A DNA stretch of 64,000 nucleotides from Tunturiibacter empetritectus (GCF_013410875.1 NZ_JACCCU010000003.1:1-64000); one strand, 5' to 3'. Counted from the stretch's first letter, positions 1 through 8,702 are shown. The notes: generated by a model not told the origin, from the letters alone. Numbers and translations: made by a program.

Positions 1-1
1 C

Positions 2-79
2 TTCTCCAGGTTCGAGAAACTCGACGTGCTCTTCATCGGCTTCCTCAACTTCGCCCTCATCGTCGAAGCCCTCAGATAG
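2..79 (+). CDS. C-terminal fragment of an unknown hydrophobic protein
   Basis: An open frame enters from the window edge and ends in TAG; its last residues (FSRFEKLDVLFIGFLNFALI) are hydrophobic and could be the end of a membrane protein. Only about 25 residues are visible, so no family can be named. It could also be another decayed remnant, as in the next kilobase. Confidence 0.25.
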   Translation, partial: FSRFEKLDVLFIGFLNFALIVEALR

Positions 80-173
80 CGTGAACACGCCCTAGGAAAC
101 CGCTTTTACGGGAATTATCGGCACCATCGCTGGTGATTGACTAGGTACTTTTTCGCGGGATGGAGGTCCGGCG

Positions 174-487
174 ACAAGCGCTCCGCTCGTCGGTCCTGTG
201 TCGATCATTCTGAATCCAAGCGGTGATCCGCTTATCTTTGATATTGATAGCTATCGCGTACGAGTTGTTTCCGGAGTCGCTCCGAACAGCCTGTCACCAC
301 TGGCTGGCGCGGTGGCATTCAACGAAAACCCGTTTCTGTTGCCGAAACTGTCCAGATAACTGTAAAGGGTGCTTGCGGGTTGGTCGATTTCCGGGTCGCC
401 GGAAACGAATGGGGAACAGTGCCCCTAGTCGTCAACGGAACCTTCGGCGCAAAGGCGAGCTTCCACACAAACGGAGGATATACGTAA
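174..487 (+). pseudogene. Decayed beta-rich protein remnant
   Basis: Two reading frames carry protein-like sequence that joins after one frameshift near position 330. The first contains GPVSIILNPSGDPLIFDIDS; the second contains AETVQITVKG, GLVDFRVAGNEWGTVPLVV and NGTFGAKASF, and ends in TAA at 485-487. The alternating hydrophobic pattern suggests a beta-rich protein. I do not recognise the family. No start codon or ribosome binding site fits, so this is read as a dead gene fragment just before the phosphodiesterase remnant. Confidence 0.4.
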
Positions 488-499
488 GGCTCTCAGGTT

Positions 500-1112
500 T
501 TGACGATCGGACGTCTAGGGAAAGAAGTCAACGCACCAACGGACGTCGAGCGAACCGGCGAGCTGATTGGGCAGATGATGGCTGCCCTTCCGCAGGACTA
601 CGATCTGGTTGTGACCGCCGACCACGGCTTCGAGCGTGTCGATCAAGTAGCCAACCTCAACGTCCTGCTCGATGAAAATGGGATCGAAGGCCAGGACCGC
701 TCTCTGGGCGGCATCGCCACGACCGATGACCCACCGTCGCCGCCTTTCTGCGTAGCGAATCCGCTGCTGGCGAAAACGGGATTGGCCCAATGATTCCGCC
801 TTCCGAACTAAGGCGATACGCGCCAGGGCTCGCCAGCTCTCTGCTGGCCGTCGAACCGGCCGAAGACTACATGTTCGGTTCTGGGGCTCCCGGCAACGAT
901 CGCCCTGCGGAGTCGCCGCGCCCGCCACGCCTCCGCCGTACCTGACTCTGCCTGCGGAGAAGGGCAATCATGGATTCTGGCCGACTCGCCGCGACTACAG
1001 CAGCGTATTCATCCTGTATGGCCTGGGCGTTGCACCCCGGAACCTCGGGCGCATCGAGATGATCTCAATCAAGGATCGTCTTGCTAATGTGCTCGGATTG
1101 GACTGCAAGTAA
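500..1112 (+). pseudogene. Type I phosphodiesterase / alkaline-phosphatase-superfamily remnant
   Basis: This is the C-terminal part of a metal-dependent phosphodiesterase/nucleotide pyrophosphatase of the alkaline phosphatase superfamily, which hydrolyses phosphodiesters. The metal-binding signature VVTADHGFERVDQ is read in one frame (about 605-650). After a shift near 715-800 a second frame gives LRRYAPGLASSLLAVEPAED and FGSGAPGND, and a third ends with KGNHGFWPTRRDYSSVFILY and IEMISIKDRLANVLGLD before TAA at 1110-1112. The order and spacing match one ancestral gene. At least two frameshifts and the missing N-terminal half (with the catalytic Thr/Ser) make it non-functional. Confidence 0.75.
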
Positions 1113-1248
1113 AGCGGGTTCGAGGTCCTGCTTGTGAACTGGCTTGACCGCCGGCTTCCGCTGTCGGGCCAACGCACTCATCCAGCAAGGAAGTGAGCCG
1201 ACATAAAAACAATGGTCTCGTGAACACGTTTTTCTCCGGGACCGAGCG

Positions 1249-1593
1249 TCAGCCGATCGTGGCGAGATATTCCGAGACCGCCGAGATATCACCAGCATCG
1301 GAGATCAGTGCCATATAGCCGCCTGGACGGACCAGCACGAGGGTACGGTCGGCGGCGCAATAAGCGCTGGCAAGATGGCCTTCGGAGTCGACGATATCGT
1401 CAGAGCCGATCGGTTGTCCGACGACATGGAAATTTTTGAGGTCAAACGGAGAGGACTCGACCGCACCGGATGCGCCGAAGTGTAGTAAGGTGAATTGTCC
1501 GCCGCTCTTTAGATCGAACAGGCGGCGTTCGCCTTCCACCGTCATCAGCTTGGTCGCATCAGGGGCGCGATCGCCGGCACGGAGCGGCGCAGT
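1249..1593 (-). pseudogene. FAD-dependent aromatic hydroxylase C-terminal domain remnant
   Basis: The minus-strand frame encodes a thioredoxin-like C-terminal domain of the PheA/PCP-monooxygenase type: it opens with LRAGDRAPDA, continues with LFDLKSGGQFTLLHFG, and ends with LVLVRPGGYMALISD. In the full enzymes this domain follows an FAD-binding and a substrate domain of some 400 residues. Those domains are absent: upstream residues to 1737 look like random translation. It is a truncated fragment, probably left by a rearrangement, and unlikely to be active. Confidence 0.6.
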
Positions 1594-1821
1594 ATCTTGG
1601 TGGTCATCGCACGCCAAGGCAGGGCCGCGACGGATTATGCTGAGTTGCATCGTAGATTGTGCGCGCCCTGGATGCCAGTGTTCATCCCCTGTCCTTCTAG
1701 ATTTTCTAGAAGCGCGAAGAACGCAAGGACCATCCATGTCCCCGTTTGAATCTGTTTTAGGCTGACCCCAAACGGATCATCCTAATGGCCCGCTGCGAGA
1801 AATTTTTGTAGCGGCCAGAAG

Positions 1822-1901
1822 TTTGTCGCATCTTTGTCGCAAATACCGCCGATTATGCCGGTTTTGCCGACTCAGCCGACTCAACCGACTCAGCCGACTC
1901 A
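1822..1901 (+). repeat. Short direct repeats: 9-bp TTTGTCGCA x2 and 9-bp GCCGACTCA x4
   Basis: TTTGTCGCA occurs at 1822-1830 and 1833-1841. It is followed by four 9-bp units (GCCGACTCA at 1866, 1875 and 1893; ACCGACTCA at 1884), with more degenerate GCCG-starting units just upstream from about 1848. The first pair resembles the short tandem motifs next to other integration scars in this window (20715 and 36804). The 9-bp array keeps a frame and would read as a PTQ repeat, but no convincing gene contains it. Confidence 0.6.
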
Positions 1902-2444
1902 TAAGTGCTTTGCCGTCTATTATTTATCCGTGCTCTCATACCATGGCATGGAAGAGATCACCAAGATTGGATCCAGCAGACAAGTGGCTTGTGAAAGAAC
2001 TTATCTATCGCGAGGGAGCGCAAGGGTGCTGAATCTTCTTGGCTTAATGGTGGCAAACCTGCGGATGGGGAAGTTCGGGATGTAATCAGTTCTAAGAGTT
2101 GATGCCTCGCGAGTGAATCGGACGCCATTACTTCCACAGCGACAGTGGGTCAGATACACGAATGCTACGAAAGACTGGGCCACGAAGCAGCGTCCGCGGT
2201 GAGAAGCAGTTGAAAGAAGCGCATCAAGCTTGGATAAATGGATGGACCATGGAGATGGAAAGCAAGGACAAACTAGACATCTAAAAAACGATCACTAAGC
2301 GTCTTGATTTGGTCATCTCAGGGAGCGATCCGATGCTGTGGTCTCGCGTTTCGGCCCAAATTTTTTTGATAAGTGGCCGTGTTCGATGGAGGTGCGCAGC
2401 GTAGACTTACCACGCACTCATCATATATTGAGGGAAACGAGCTA

Positions 2445-2642
2445 ATGACGAACATGATTTCACTACATCAAGCCGGCGTTCGGTCAGCGCTGAAAATTAC
2501 TGCAATCTTTATTTACTGCATGTCGCTCACAGGGTGCCTCGTTGCAGGAGTTTCCAGCAATGGCGGAGCGTTTATATGGCCCGGTGGGTTGGGATTGGTC
2601 GTAATAATCCTGGTTATAGTCTTTCTTCTCCGGCGTCGCTAG
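2445..2642 (+). CDS. Small lipoprotein with C-terminal membrane anchor
   Basis: A 65-residue protein of unknown function. After an N-terminal stretch there is a hydrophobic segment (AIFIYCMSLTGC) ending in a lipobox-like LTGC, so the cysteine near residue 24 is a likely lipidation site. The C-terminus has a second hydrophobic segment (LGLVVIILVIVFLL) closed by three arginines, which suggests a hairpin in the inner membrane. The ATG at 2445 is preferred over an upstream frame-compatible start at 2373, because the extra 24 residues are not hydrophobic and the signal would be internal. AGGGAAA lies 5' of the ATG. It is the only intact-looking gene in the first 3.9 kb. Confidence 0.6.
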   Translation: MTNMISLHQAGVRSALKITAIFIYCMSLTGCLVAGVSSNGGAFIWPGGLGLVVIILVIVFLLRRR

Positions 2643-3925
2643 CAATAGGCTTCAGGAACTCGGATCGGCTGAACTGACCTTTCTTAGCTCTATCGAGGTT
2701 ATCAAGTTCGATCTTAATTAACGCTGAAGTGCCCCGAAGAATCTTCCTGACTCTATCGATCGCAACTACCTTAGTAATCGTGGGCGCGCCATCGTCTTCT
2801 AACGTTTTTGATGATCTAAAGCACTCAGTCCGGACTGGATTCCGTCAAGGATTTCATCAAAAAGCTGTGACGCAGTTCTCAGCACAATAACGACCTACCT
2901 TTCTTTACAGGCAGCCCATCCGATTTCATCGGAGGCTCTTGTCGCACGGTATACGGATGACCCATGTTGCACACATGGACTTACTCATCATTTGGAAGTT
3001 CGCCTTCGGTCTCACGATTTTCGATAGTTTGATAGCACGTGCGGCAAATTGAATCGAAAGAAGAATCCAGATTAGATCGGTGAGTAAATCCCATCCGCTC
3101 GTTCATATCGATGACTTTGGGTATTTGCGTGGGCTACAAAATCTAGGCGATTCTGTCTTGTAAATTCTTCCCTCATGACGACCCGGGTAAGACTAGGACA
3201 GATATAACTATTCATTCTACATTTTAAATGCAGCTCATATACAGTGACACAGACTCAGTTTACCCACCTGTCCCCTCCTATTAGTCGCTCAACCATCGCT
3301 ATTGAACGAACTTTTCGGCGTCCGGGGTTTGCCCCCATGCTTTTGTAATGATTGGCAACTACCGACGACCATACGCCTTCCGCTTAGGATTGATGGTCTG
3401 ATTATAGAACGAAGCCAATCGTGATGGAAATATTGCTCCGGTTAGCTGTCGCGCGCGGAGTCTTCCCTATCAATGGACGCGCACTTTCGTGGTCGTCCAG
3501 ACCACCTGCTTCAATTGATGTGGCTAGCGCGGCGGCCTGGCGAAACGTGATTGCGAGACCCTCGCCCGTGATCGCGTCGGCCGATCCAGAGGCGTTTCCG
3601 CACTAAAAACATCGAGCCATAACCCACCCGCTTCAAATGTCTTGTAGTAGAGACACCAGCTCGCCCCTTTTGATCGAAGTCACCGAGATCAAAACAATCG
3701 CAGAGATCGTATCCGGACAAATTTGGATCTGCGGTGTTACCGATAGGCAAGGCCACAGGGAATCACAGCACGAGCGGCAAGTTGTGCACCCTCTAGCAAA
3801 AAACGTTCCACCATTCGCCGCGTTAGTACTCTCTACCCGGTGGCATTTTGTACAATTTCATTGTGTCCAATGGATGCTCAACTGATGTATACCCTACTTG
3901 ACATAGCCGTCGCGCAAGCGAAAGC
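2643..3925. other. Long stretch without a supportable gene
   Basis: No frame on either strand shows family resemblance, a ribosome binding site and a sensible length together. Open frames of 60-80 codons exist (for example 3511-3756 minus and 3637-3885 plus) but look random. TTGACA at 3898-3903 lies 22 bases before the TTG start of the next gene, too close to be its -35 box unless translation starts further in. Confidence 0.5.
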
Positions 3926-5734
3926 TTGAGTGAATGGCATTTCGTGAGACCATCATCGCAAATGAAAATGCCGGGTTGGTTAGAGCTTATTTTGAGCACT
4001 TACGCAGCAAAGACTTCCCCCTTCATGGAGGTGCAACTCGGTGAAGCGATAAACAAAGGGTTTCTCGAAGCTACCTCCCATAGCGACGATGACCGTAAGG
4101 CCACGCTTGCCGAACACTCCGCTTTTATGTTCATGGAGCGGCTAGATGAAGATAGCCCATGGGGTACATACCTCGCGCCAATGATGGAAGGGACGAAGCA
4201 AGATGGAACACTAGTCCGAGTGCCAGATATTTCTAACCTAGATGCGGAGAGCGTCGAACATTGGGCACAAAGAGCGAGAGCGACCCAAAATCCACTGATG
4301 TGTGCTAGGTACGCGGACTGCGTATGGGATTTACAGAACGCGATTTCTGGGCAGAAAAGTCGTCACGAGTTTGCCCGCCTAGCATCATCTTCCTACATAG
4401 ATGCCGTTGAGGCGAGGCTCTATTTTAGCGAGATCAACGGAGTTGAGTGGCTTGCGCGTGCTCTTGCTCTAGCAAAAAGCGTTCACGATGACGCGCTGCT
4501 GGGTCGGGCGGCCGCGGCTATGCTGACGTTTCGTGACGCGACCTTAAATCCAGCACACATTGGAGTATGGATCGCCCCGTTCGACTTTCTTTACGGAGAG
4601 AAATTCCTTAGCCCAGAGCAGGAAGCAAAGATTGTCGCAGATCTAGAGACGATGCTTGCTTCGGTGTCCTCAACAGTAAGTGGCCACTTCGATCCATTCG
4701 GAGCGCAAGCAGCAGCCGAGCGTCTTAGTAAGCATTACAAAACCGTTGAGGAGAAGCAACGTCTCGCTAAGGTCTTTGGATCGGCCTTTGAGGAACTGTC
4801 TAGAAATGCAGCCCCAATGTTAGCGATGGCGTGGCTCCAGCCCGTGATAGAGCGATACGAGCAGCTTGGTATGAAAGATGAAGCCGAAAAGCTATCTCTC
4901 TTCGCATCCCATAAGGGTGCAAACATTGCTGACGATATGAAGACCTACACAGTCGAGGCTCCATTCGATAAGAGCCAATTCGATGCAATGGTTGGACAAC
5001 TGTTGGAAGGCGATCTCGAAGCAATGCTCCATCAAGCGGCCAGTCTGTTTCTTCCGGACGTGAACGGCGCAAAGGCGGCTTTGGAGAACCTGCGCGTGAC
5101 AGCCCCTTTTCAAGCATTGATACAGGTCGTTATCTCGCGGCCCGATGGTCAACCTGTGGCTAGGATCGGTTCCGTCGATGAAGACTCCGAAGGACGGCTT
5201 CAGAAACAAATCGCCGATAACGTTATGTTTCTGCAACCATTGCTTACGCATACGTTGAAAGAAGTTTTGAACAAAGCTAATCCTACCGCAAATGAAGTAA
5301 TGGATGTTTTATATGGGTCGCCGCTGTTTTCGGATCGGAGAAGGTTCTTGATCGCCGAAGGAGTTTCAGCCTACTTGGCTGGCGACCATATCAAGACGAT
5401 TCATGTGCTTGTGCCACAAGTCGAGGACACGCTGCGAACCCTACTCGGCAAGCTCGAAGTACCAATATATAAATCCATAAAAGAGCAACCGGGAGTCGTA
5501 GACGTGAAGAGTATGGGCGAAGTTTTGAGAGACACGAGAATACGGGCTGCTCTTTCGGAAAACCTCTGGCGATATCTAGCGGTGCTCTACACAGATCGAA
5601 GGGGAATCAACCTAAGGAATAATGTTGCCCATGGCCTCGTTAGCCCGGAGGCGCTGAATCAGGCTACAGCCGATCTGGTGATTCACAGCTTACTCTCGCT
5701 GTCCTTGCTCCGAATCGGCGATAAAGATATCTAA
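3926..5734 (+). CDS. DUF4209-like protein with HEPN-type RNxxxH motif
   Basis: A 602-residue soluble, mostly alpha-helical protein without signal peptide. Near the C-terminus it has LRNNVAHGLV (R564 to H569), which fits both the RNxxxH signature of DUF4209 and the R-x4-6-H motif of HEPN-superfamily ribonucleases. From family knowledge HEPN proteins are often RNases in toxin or defence systems, but many DUF4209 proteins have no assigned role, so RNase activity is inference. The start is probably TTG at 3926, since an in-frame TGA lies at 3899; ATG at 3962 is the alternative. It is convergent with Ku, and the two stop codons overlap by 4 bp. It is the first intact gene of the small-ORF island. 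Confidence 0.6.
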   Translation: MSEWHFVRPSSQMKMPGWLELILSTYAAKTSPFMEVQLGEAINKGFLEATSHSDDDRKATLAEHSAFMFMERLDEDSPWGTYLAPMMEGTKQDGTLVRVPDISNLDAESVEHWAQRARATQNPLMCARYADCVWDLQNAISGQKSRHEFARLASSSYIDAVEARLYFSEINGVEWLARALALAKSVHDDALLGRAAAAMLTFRDATLNPAHIGVWIAPFDFLYGEKFLSPEQEAKIVADLETMLASVSSTVSGHFDPFGAQAAAERLSKHYKTVEEKQRLAKVFGSAFEELSRNAAPMLAMAWLQPVIERYEQLGMKDEAEKLSLFASHKGANIADDMKTYTVEAPFDKSQFDAMVGQLLEGDLEAMLHQAASLFLPDVNGAKAALENLRVTAPFQALIQVVISRPDGQPVARIGSVDEDSEGRLQKQIADNVMFLQPLLTHTLKEVLNKANPTANEVMDVLYGSPLFSDRRRFLIAEGVSAYLAGDHIKTIHVLVPQVEDTLRTLLGKLEVPIYKSIKEQPGVVDVKSMGEVLRDTRIRAALSENLWRYLAVLYTDRRGINLRNNVAHGLVSPEALNQATADLVIHSLLSLSLLRIGDKDI

Positions 5735-6648
5735 GCAGTCTTTCGCTTCGTTGGAGCCTTCACCAGCCCGATTCCCTTCTTCGTCTCGGGCTTCGCACTT
5801 GCAACGGGTTTCTTCGTAGCTTTCCTAGAATGGGCTTCGTCACCGCCGATGCTCTTACGCAGCGCATCCATCAGATTTACGACGTTGCCACCAACAGGCT
5901 GCGCTCCTTCATCCTGCGGTACTGGCAAATGCTTCAATTTGGCTTCGACCAACTCCTTCACCGCGACCTCGTACCCATCCTCAAACTTAGAGATGTCGAG
6001 CTTCGAGGACCGCTTCGCAATCAGGCTCTCAGCGAGTTCCAGCGACTCTCCGTTTATCTCGGATGGCTTGATGTCACGGAAGTATTCCAGTGACGACCGA
6101 AGCTCGTTCGCAGAACGCAACGTGTAGGCCATCATGCCGCCCGTCTCACCCTCGCCGTCGGAACGCACCGCGACTATATTCTCTCGACCAGCGAATGACA
6201 CCTTTCCAATCGCAACGCGCCCAGTCTTCTGGAGAGCCTTCCTGATGACCGTGAACGCTTCAACGCTGTCCTTCTCTGGCACAACGAAATACGGTTTCTC
6301 GATGAACTCAGGAAGCAACTCGTTGGCTTCCACGAACTGCGTAACCTCGATGGTGTGCTTCGATGGAACCTTCAAGTTCTCAAGTTCGCTCGGCTCGATG
6401 ATGACGTACTGTCCTTTCTGGTACTCATAGCCCTTCACTATCTCATCTTTCTCGACGGGGACCGCTGGGCCATCGCTGTACTTCTCGACGGACGATTCGA
6501 GCACCTTCTGATGGCGCACACGCTCTCCGGTGCTCCGACTGATCTGGTGGAACGAGATGGCACTCTTCGATTCCGTTGCAGTGAAGAGTTGAACGCCGAA
6601 TGAAACGAGGGAAACCTGTATACGACCGGACCAATATGGACGGGGCAT
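5731..6648 (-). CDS. ku: Ku protein, non-homologous end joining
   Basis: Bacterial Ku binds broken DNA ends as a homodimer ring and recruits the ligase LigD. The 305-residue product has the Ku core (starts PRPYWSGRIQVSLVSFGVQL; then DEIVKGYEYQKGQYVIIEP; then GRENIVAVR and MMAYTLRSANEL) and a lysine-rich tail after about residue 265 (KATKKP, KPETKKG, KAPTKRK), typical of bacterial Ku proteins that bind DNA through extended C-termini. ATG at 6648 is chosen over GTG at 6654 because GGAG lies five bases upstream of it. No ligD is visible in the window, so the partner must be elsewhere. Its 3' end overlaps the convergent DUF4209-like gene, so no terminator fits between them. Confidence 0.93.
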   Translation of the reverse strand: MPRPYWSGRIQVSLVSFGVQLFTATESKSAISFHQISRSTGERVRHQKVLESSVEKYSDGPAVPVEKDEIVKGYEYQKGQYVIIEPSELENLKVPSKHTIEVTQFVEANELLPEFIEKPYFVVPEKDSVEAFTVIRKALQKTGRVAIGKVSFAGRENIVAVRSDGEGETGGMMAYTLRSANELRSSLEYFRDIKPSEINGESLELAESLIAKRSSKLDISKFEDGYEVAVKELVEAKLKHLPVPQDEGAQPVGGNVVNLMDALRKSIGGDEAHSRKATKKPVASAKPETKKGIGLVKAPTKRKTA

Positions 6649-6772
6649 GAGCACTCCTGTTTAACAATGGGATTCTCATTACACCGTACAAACTGCCTCA
6701 ACTCCAGTGCTATTACCAAAGATTCTCGGCATCCACAGTGACTTTCGCCGTGTCTTCGCCTCCTCTATCTTC

Positions 6773-6988
6773 ATGTTTGATCCCGATGCCCACACCCCTC
6801 GCCCGAATCGAAACCTGATTTATTACGGAGCCTGCATAATTGCCGGACTGCGACTGGCGCGGCAGAACCAAGTAAATGTGCGGGTGATTCCGATCGGCGT
6901 TGCAGTTGGGGAGTCGATCGAACTTGCTCACGATATTTATAGTCGGGTCTTCCGCCTCATGCCGAAGGCGATGGAGAAGGTGCATTGA
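6773..6988 (+). CDS. Hypothetical small protein
   Basis: A 71-residue protein that starts MFDPDAHTPRPNRN and has one moderately hydrophobic stretch (LIYYGACIIAGLRLA) and an amphipathic C-terminal helix. No family is recognised. It is divergent from ku and ends one base before the next ORF's ATG (TGA 6986-6988, ATG 6990), an arrangement that suggests joint translation. A GTG at 6707 could add 22 residues; no clear ribosome binding site decides this. Confidence 0.4.
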   Translation: MFDPDAHTPRPNRNLIYYGACIIAGLRLARQNQVNVRVIPIGVAVGESIELAHDIYSRVFRLMPKAMEKVH

Positions 6989-6989
6989 T

Positions 6990-7259
6990 ATGCCCTACGT
7001 CTACATGCGCTTCACCTTCGATAAGCGGTGGACCGTTGACTTCACGAATCAGTTCACCCAGCAGCGAGTTCGCACGCTTCACTTCACTGACCCCGAGAAG
7101 GTCCGCGATATCGCCCAACGCGGGAAAGCACTTACAGATTTATCTAGCACGAATAACTTCGAACACGGCATCCGCAATGGTGTCGGTGCCGTCATCTTAG
7201 AATTGAGCGAGTTTCAATACGACAAGCTGATTGGGAAGGACTATGGGCGAACTTCGTAG
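6990..7259 (+). CDS. Hypothetical small protein, island operon
   Basis: An 89-residue soluble protein (MPYVYMRFTFDKRWTVDFTN at the start; later FEHGIRNGVGAVILELSEFQ). No family is recognised. It begins one base after the previous stop and overlaps the following ORF by 17 bp, so these small genes appear to be read as one message. The composition is balanced and the hydrophobic spacing regular, which supports real coding. Confidence 0.5.
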   Translation: MPYVYMRFTFDKRWTVDFTNQFTQQRVRTLHFTDPEKVRDIAQRGKALTDLSSTNNFEHGIRNGVGAVILELSEFQYDKLIGKDYGRTS

Positions 7260-7440
7260 CATCCGCACGACTGTAGACTTCATAGCCTGCCCAATCGGCC
7301 TCGCGCTGTGGGAGGAGTATCGACGGCGCAATGCCCACGGCGTTGCCGTGCCGCCCGAATGCCCCGAGGATCACCCAGACCAAGAGCTTGCGCCGTACTT
7401 CGATCATGTAAGCACTTGCGAAAACTGTAACGAGATATAA
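7243..7440 (+). CDS. Small cysteine-containing protein
   Basis: A 65-residue protein starting MGELRSIRTTVDFIACPIGL, rich in acidic residues, and ending in a CENC motif (STCENCNEI) that could bind a metal or form a disulfide. ATG at 7243 overlaps the preceding gene by 17 bp. No family is recognised. Confidence 0.45.
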   Translation: MGELRSIRTTVDFIACPIGLALWEEYRRRNAHGVAVPPECPEDHPDQELAPYFDHVSTCENCNEI

Positions 7441-7476
7441 ATCTTCGAGGTTCTTTCTGGGTGATAGCCTGCGCCC

Positions 7477-7686
7477 ATGGCATACACGGAAGAAATCTCA
7501 GAGCTGCGTCATTCGGTAGTCGAGATCGAATCTCAAATCGAAAAAGCCGAGACAGACCTCGCCCAGAGTCGGGATAGCCAAGCCGACGGCACAAAGCACG
7601 ATGACGAGATGACGAGTCTGGTGGACGGGCTGAAGGCCAAACGAGAAGAACTGGCCCACCACTTAGACAAGGTTCGTGGTGCGTAG
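7477..7686 (+). CDS. Small coiled-coil protein
   Basis: A 69-residue protein made almost entirely of charged helix: ISELRHSVVEIESQIEKAET, then a short acidic linker with DEMTSLVDGL, then KAKREELAHHLDKVR. Heptad-like spacing of L, V and I suggests a two-helix coiled coil. The function is unknown. It overlaps the next ORF by 11 bp. Confidence 0.5.
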   Translation: MAYTEEISELRHSVVEIESQIEKAETDLAQSRDSQADGTKHDDEMTSLVDGLKAKREELAHHLDKVRGA

Positions 7687-7954
7687 TAACCCAGTCGTGA
7701 AGCGGTCTCTGCCTGCCTTGGATGATAGGCTGTTCGGTATGAGAGAGACTCTTTGCCCCGGTTACTTCAATCGGGACGTGCAGGAGATCATCGACAAAAA
7801 TGGCGTCGAATTCTGCGCTTATTATTGTGCTCTCTGTGGCCATCAAGTGAAACCCGTTTTCAAAGACGGCGGGTGGATTCCGAGACGCCATGATATTTTG
7901 AGCGATCAGCTGGCCATCCGGGTGAATCAGCCACTGAACCGAAATTTCAGGTAG
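7676..7954 (+). CDS. Hypothetical protein with CxxC
   Basis: A 92-residue ORF with GTG start at 7676 (or 7679); ATG at 7739 is an internal alternative. It contains EFCAYYCALCGHQVKP, where CALC could form a small zinc site together with the preceding cysteine. It overlaps the coiled-coil gene. No family is recognised, and the end (NQPLNRNFR) lies just before a non-coding spacer. Confidence 0.35.
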   Translation: MVRSNPVVKRSLPALDDRLFGMRETLCPGYFNRDVQEIIDKNGVEFCAYYCALCGHQVKPVFKDGGWIPRRHDILSDQLAIRVNQPLNRNFR

Positions 7955-8049
7955 ACAATCAATCCAACGAAGCGGTTACACAGACTGCCGACGATTAGCC
8001 TACAATTTCCTTTGACACGAGTCGAAGACTTTCCAACGAGGAAACCTGA

Positions 8050-8127
8050 ATGGCTAAGAAAAAGGCGAAGAAGATGGCAGTGAAGGCGGTTGAAATGGCA
8101 GTCAGAAAAGCGGTTCATAAAGGGTGA
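8050..8127 (+). CDS. Lysine-rich peptide, N-terminal half of a split histone-H1-like protein
   Basis: A 25-residue lysine-rich peptide (MAKKKAKKMAVKAVEMAVRK, then AVHKG). GAGG lies nine bases upstream of the ATG, a good ribosome binding site. The repeated KAVxxAVRKAV pattern is like small basic DNA-binding proteins. The TGA stop at 8125-8127 overlaps a GTG at 8124 that opens the next frame, whose product continues the same composition. Either the pair is translationally coupled or a one-base deletion or -1 slip separates the two halves of one gene. Confidence 0.5.
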   Translation: MAKKKAKKMAVKAVEMAVRKAVHKG

Positions 8128-8291
8128 CGGGCAAGATCGTTGAACTCGCGGTGGAGAACGCTATCGTGCGCGTAGCCAGAGACCACAAAGCCGCCGCGAA
8201 GAAAGATCGCAAGAAAAAGGAGTCGAGTAAGTCGTCAAAGAAAGACGATTCCGCGAAACGATCCAAGCGTCAAGATATCACCGAAGACTGA
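8124..8291 (+). CDS. Lysine-rich protein, C-terminal half of a split gene
   Basis: A 55-residue frame opening at GTG 8124 within the GTGA overlap: it starts VTGKIVELAVENAIVRVARD and continues with a very basic low-complexity tail (AAAKKDRKKKESSKSSKKDD). Together with the preceding 25 residues it would make an 80-residue protein like the basic nucleoid-type proteins rich in lysine and alanine. It has no ribosome binding site of its own, so it depends on the upstream frame. Confidence 0.4.
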   Translation: MTGKIVELAVENAIVRVARDHKAAAKKDRKKKESSKSSKKDDSAKRSKRQDITED

Positions 8292-8340
8292 CTTGACCCT
8301 ATGATGTGGCCGCTCCGGACTCAGACCGGACAAGCAATCA

Positions 8341-8553
8341 ATTGCGGACGACTTCTACGCGAAGAGGGTGAACCCGAAGGTTGTCCTGGCCCCTGGGTAC
8401 AACGTCGCGCCGAGCACCTTTCTCCCTGTAGTCAGACTCGATGAAGAAGGCGACCGCGAACTGACGCTCATGCGATGGGGTCTGATTCCCTTCTTCTCAT
8501 AGGAATGATACGACAGGGTTCAAGTCGAAGAGCGCCAGAGCCGTGATCCGCCT
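8341..8553 (+). pseudogene. SRAP (YedK/HMCES) domain remnant
   Basis: Fragment of an SOS-response-associated peptidase family protein, which in intact form protects abasic sites in ssDNA by cross-linking through an N-terminal cysteine. Seen here are LAPGYNVAPSTFLPVVRL and ELTLMRWGLIPFFS, which correspond to the conserved YNxAPT and RWGLIP motifs. A stop follows, and in another frame GFKSKSARAVIR matches the next family motif (normally FKTINARAE). The catalytic N-terminus (MCGR) and the C-terminal half are gone. Confidence 0.75.
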
Positions 8554-8596
8554 AACGCCAACACTCCTTCTACACTTAGGATCTGAATGCTTATAA

Positions 8597-8675
8597 GGTG
8601 CTGTCGAGGGTGCTGAAAACTTGGCATACGCGGTTTGAATGCTCATTACCATCTTCGATCGCCATCGATGCTCAT
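8597..8675 (+). repeat. Integration-scar-like repeat, family A copy 1
   Basis: Non-coding segment with GGTGCTG twice (8597-8603, 8609-8615), then GAAAACTT, and ending in a 20-bp sequence at 8656-8675 that is identical to 20778-20797. The second copy has the same order of parts and lies next to a tyrosine integrase remnant and a tRNA fragment, so this copy is probably another integration scar. Confidence 0.55.
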
Positions 8676-8702
8676 TTACCGGAAGCCTGGTTGGGTGCAG
8701 GC

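Noticed and set aside
3421..3885. Short frames on both strands
   Set aside because: No ribosome binding site, hydrophobic pattern or family motif; random-looking translation.
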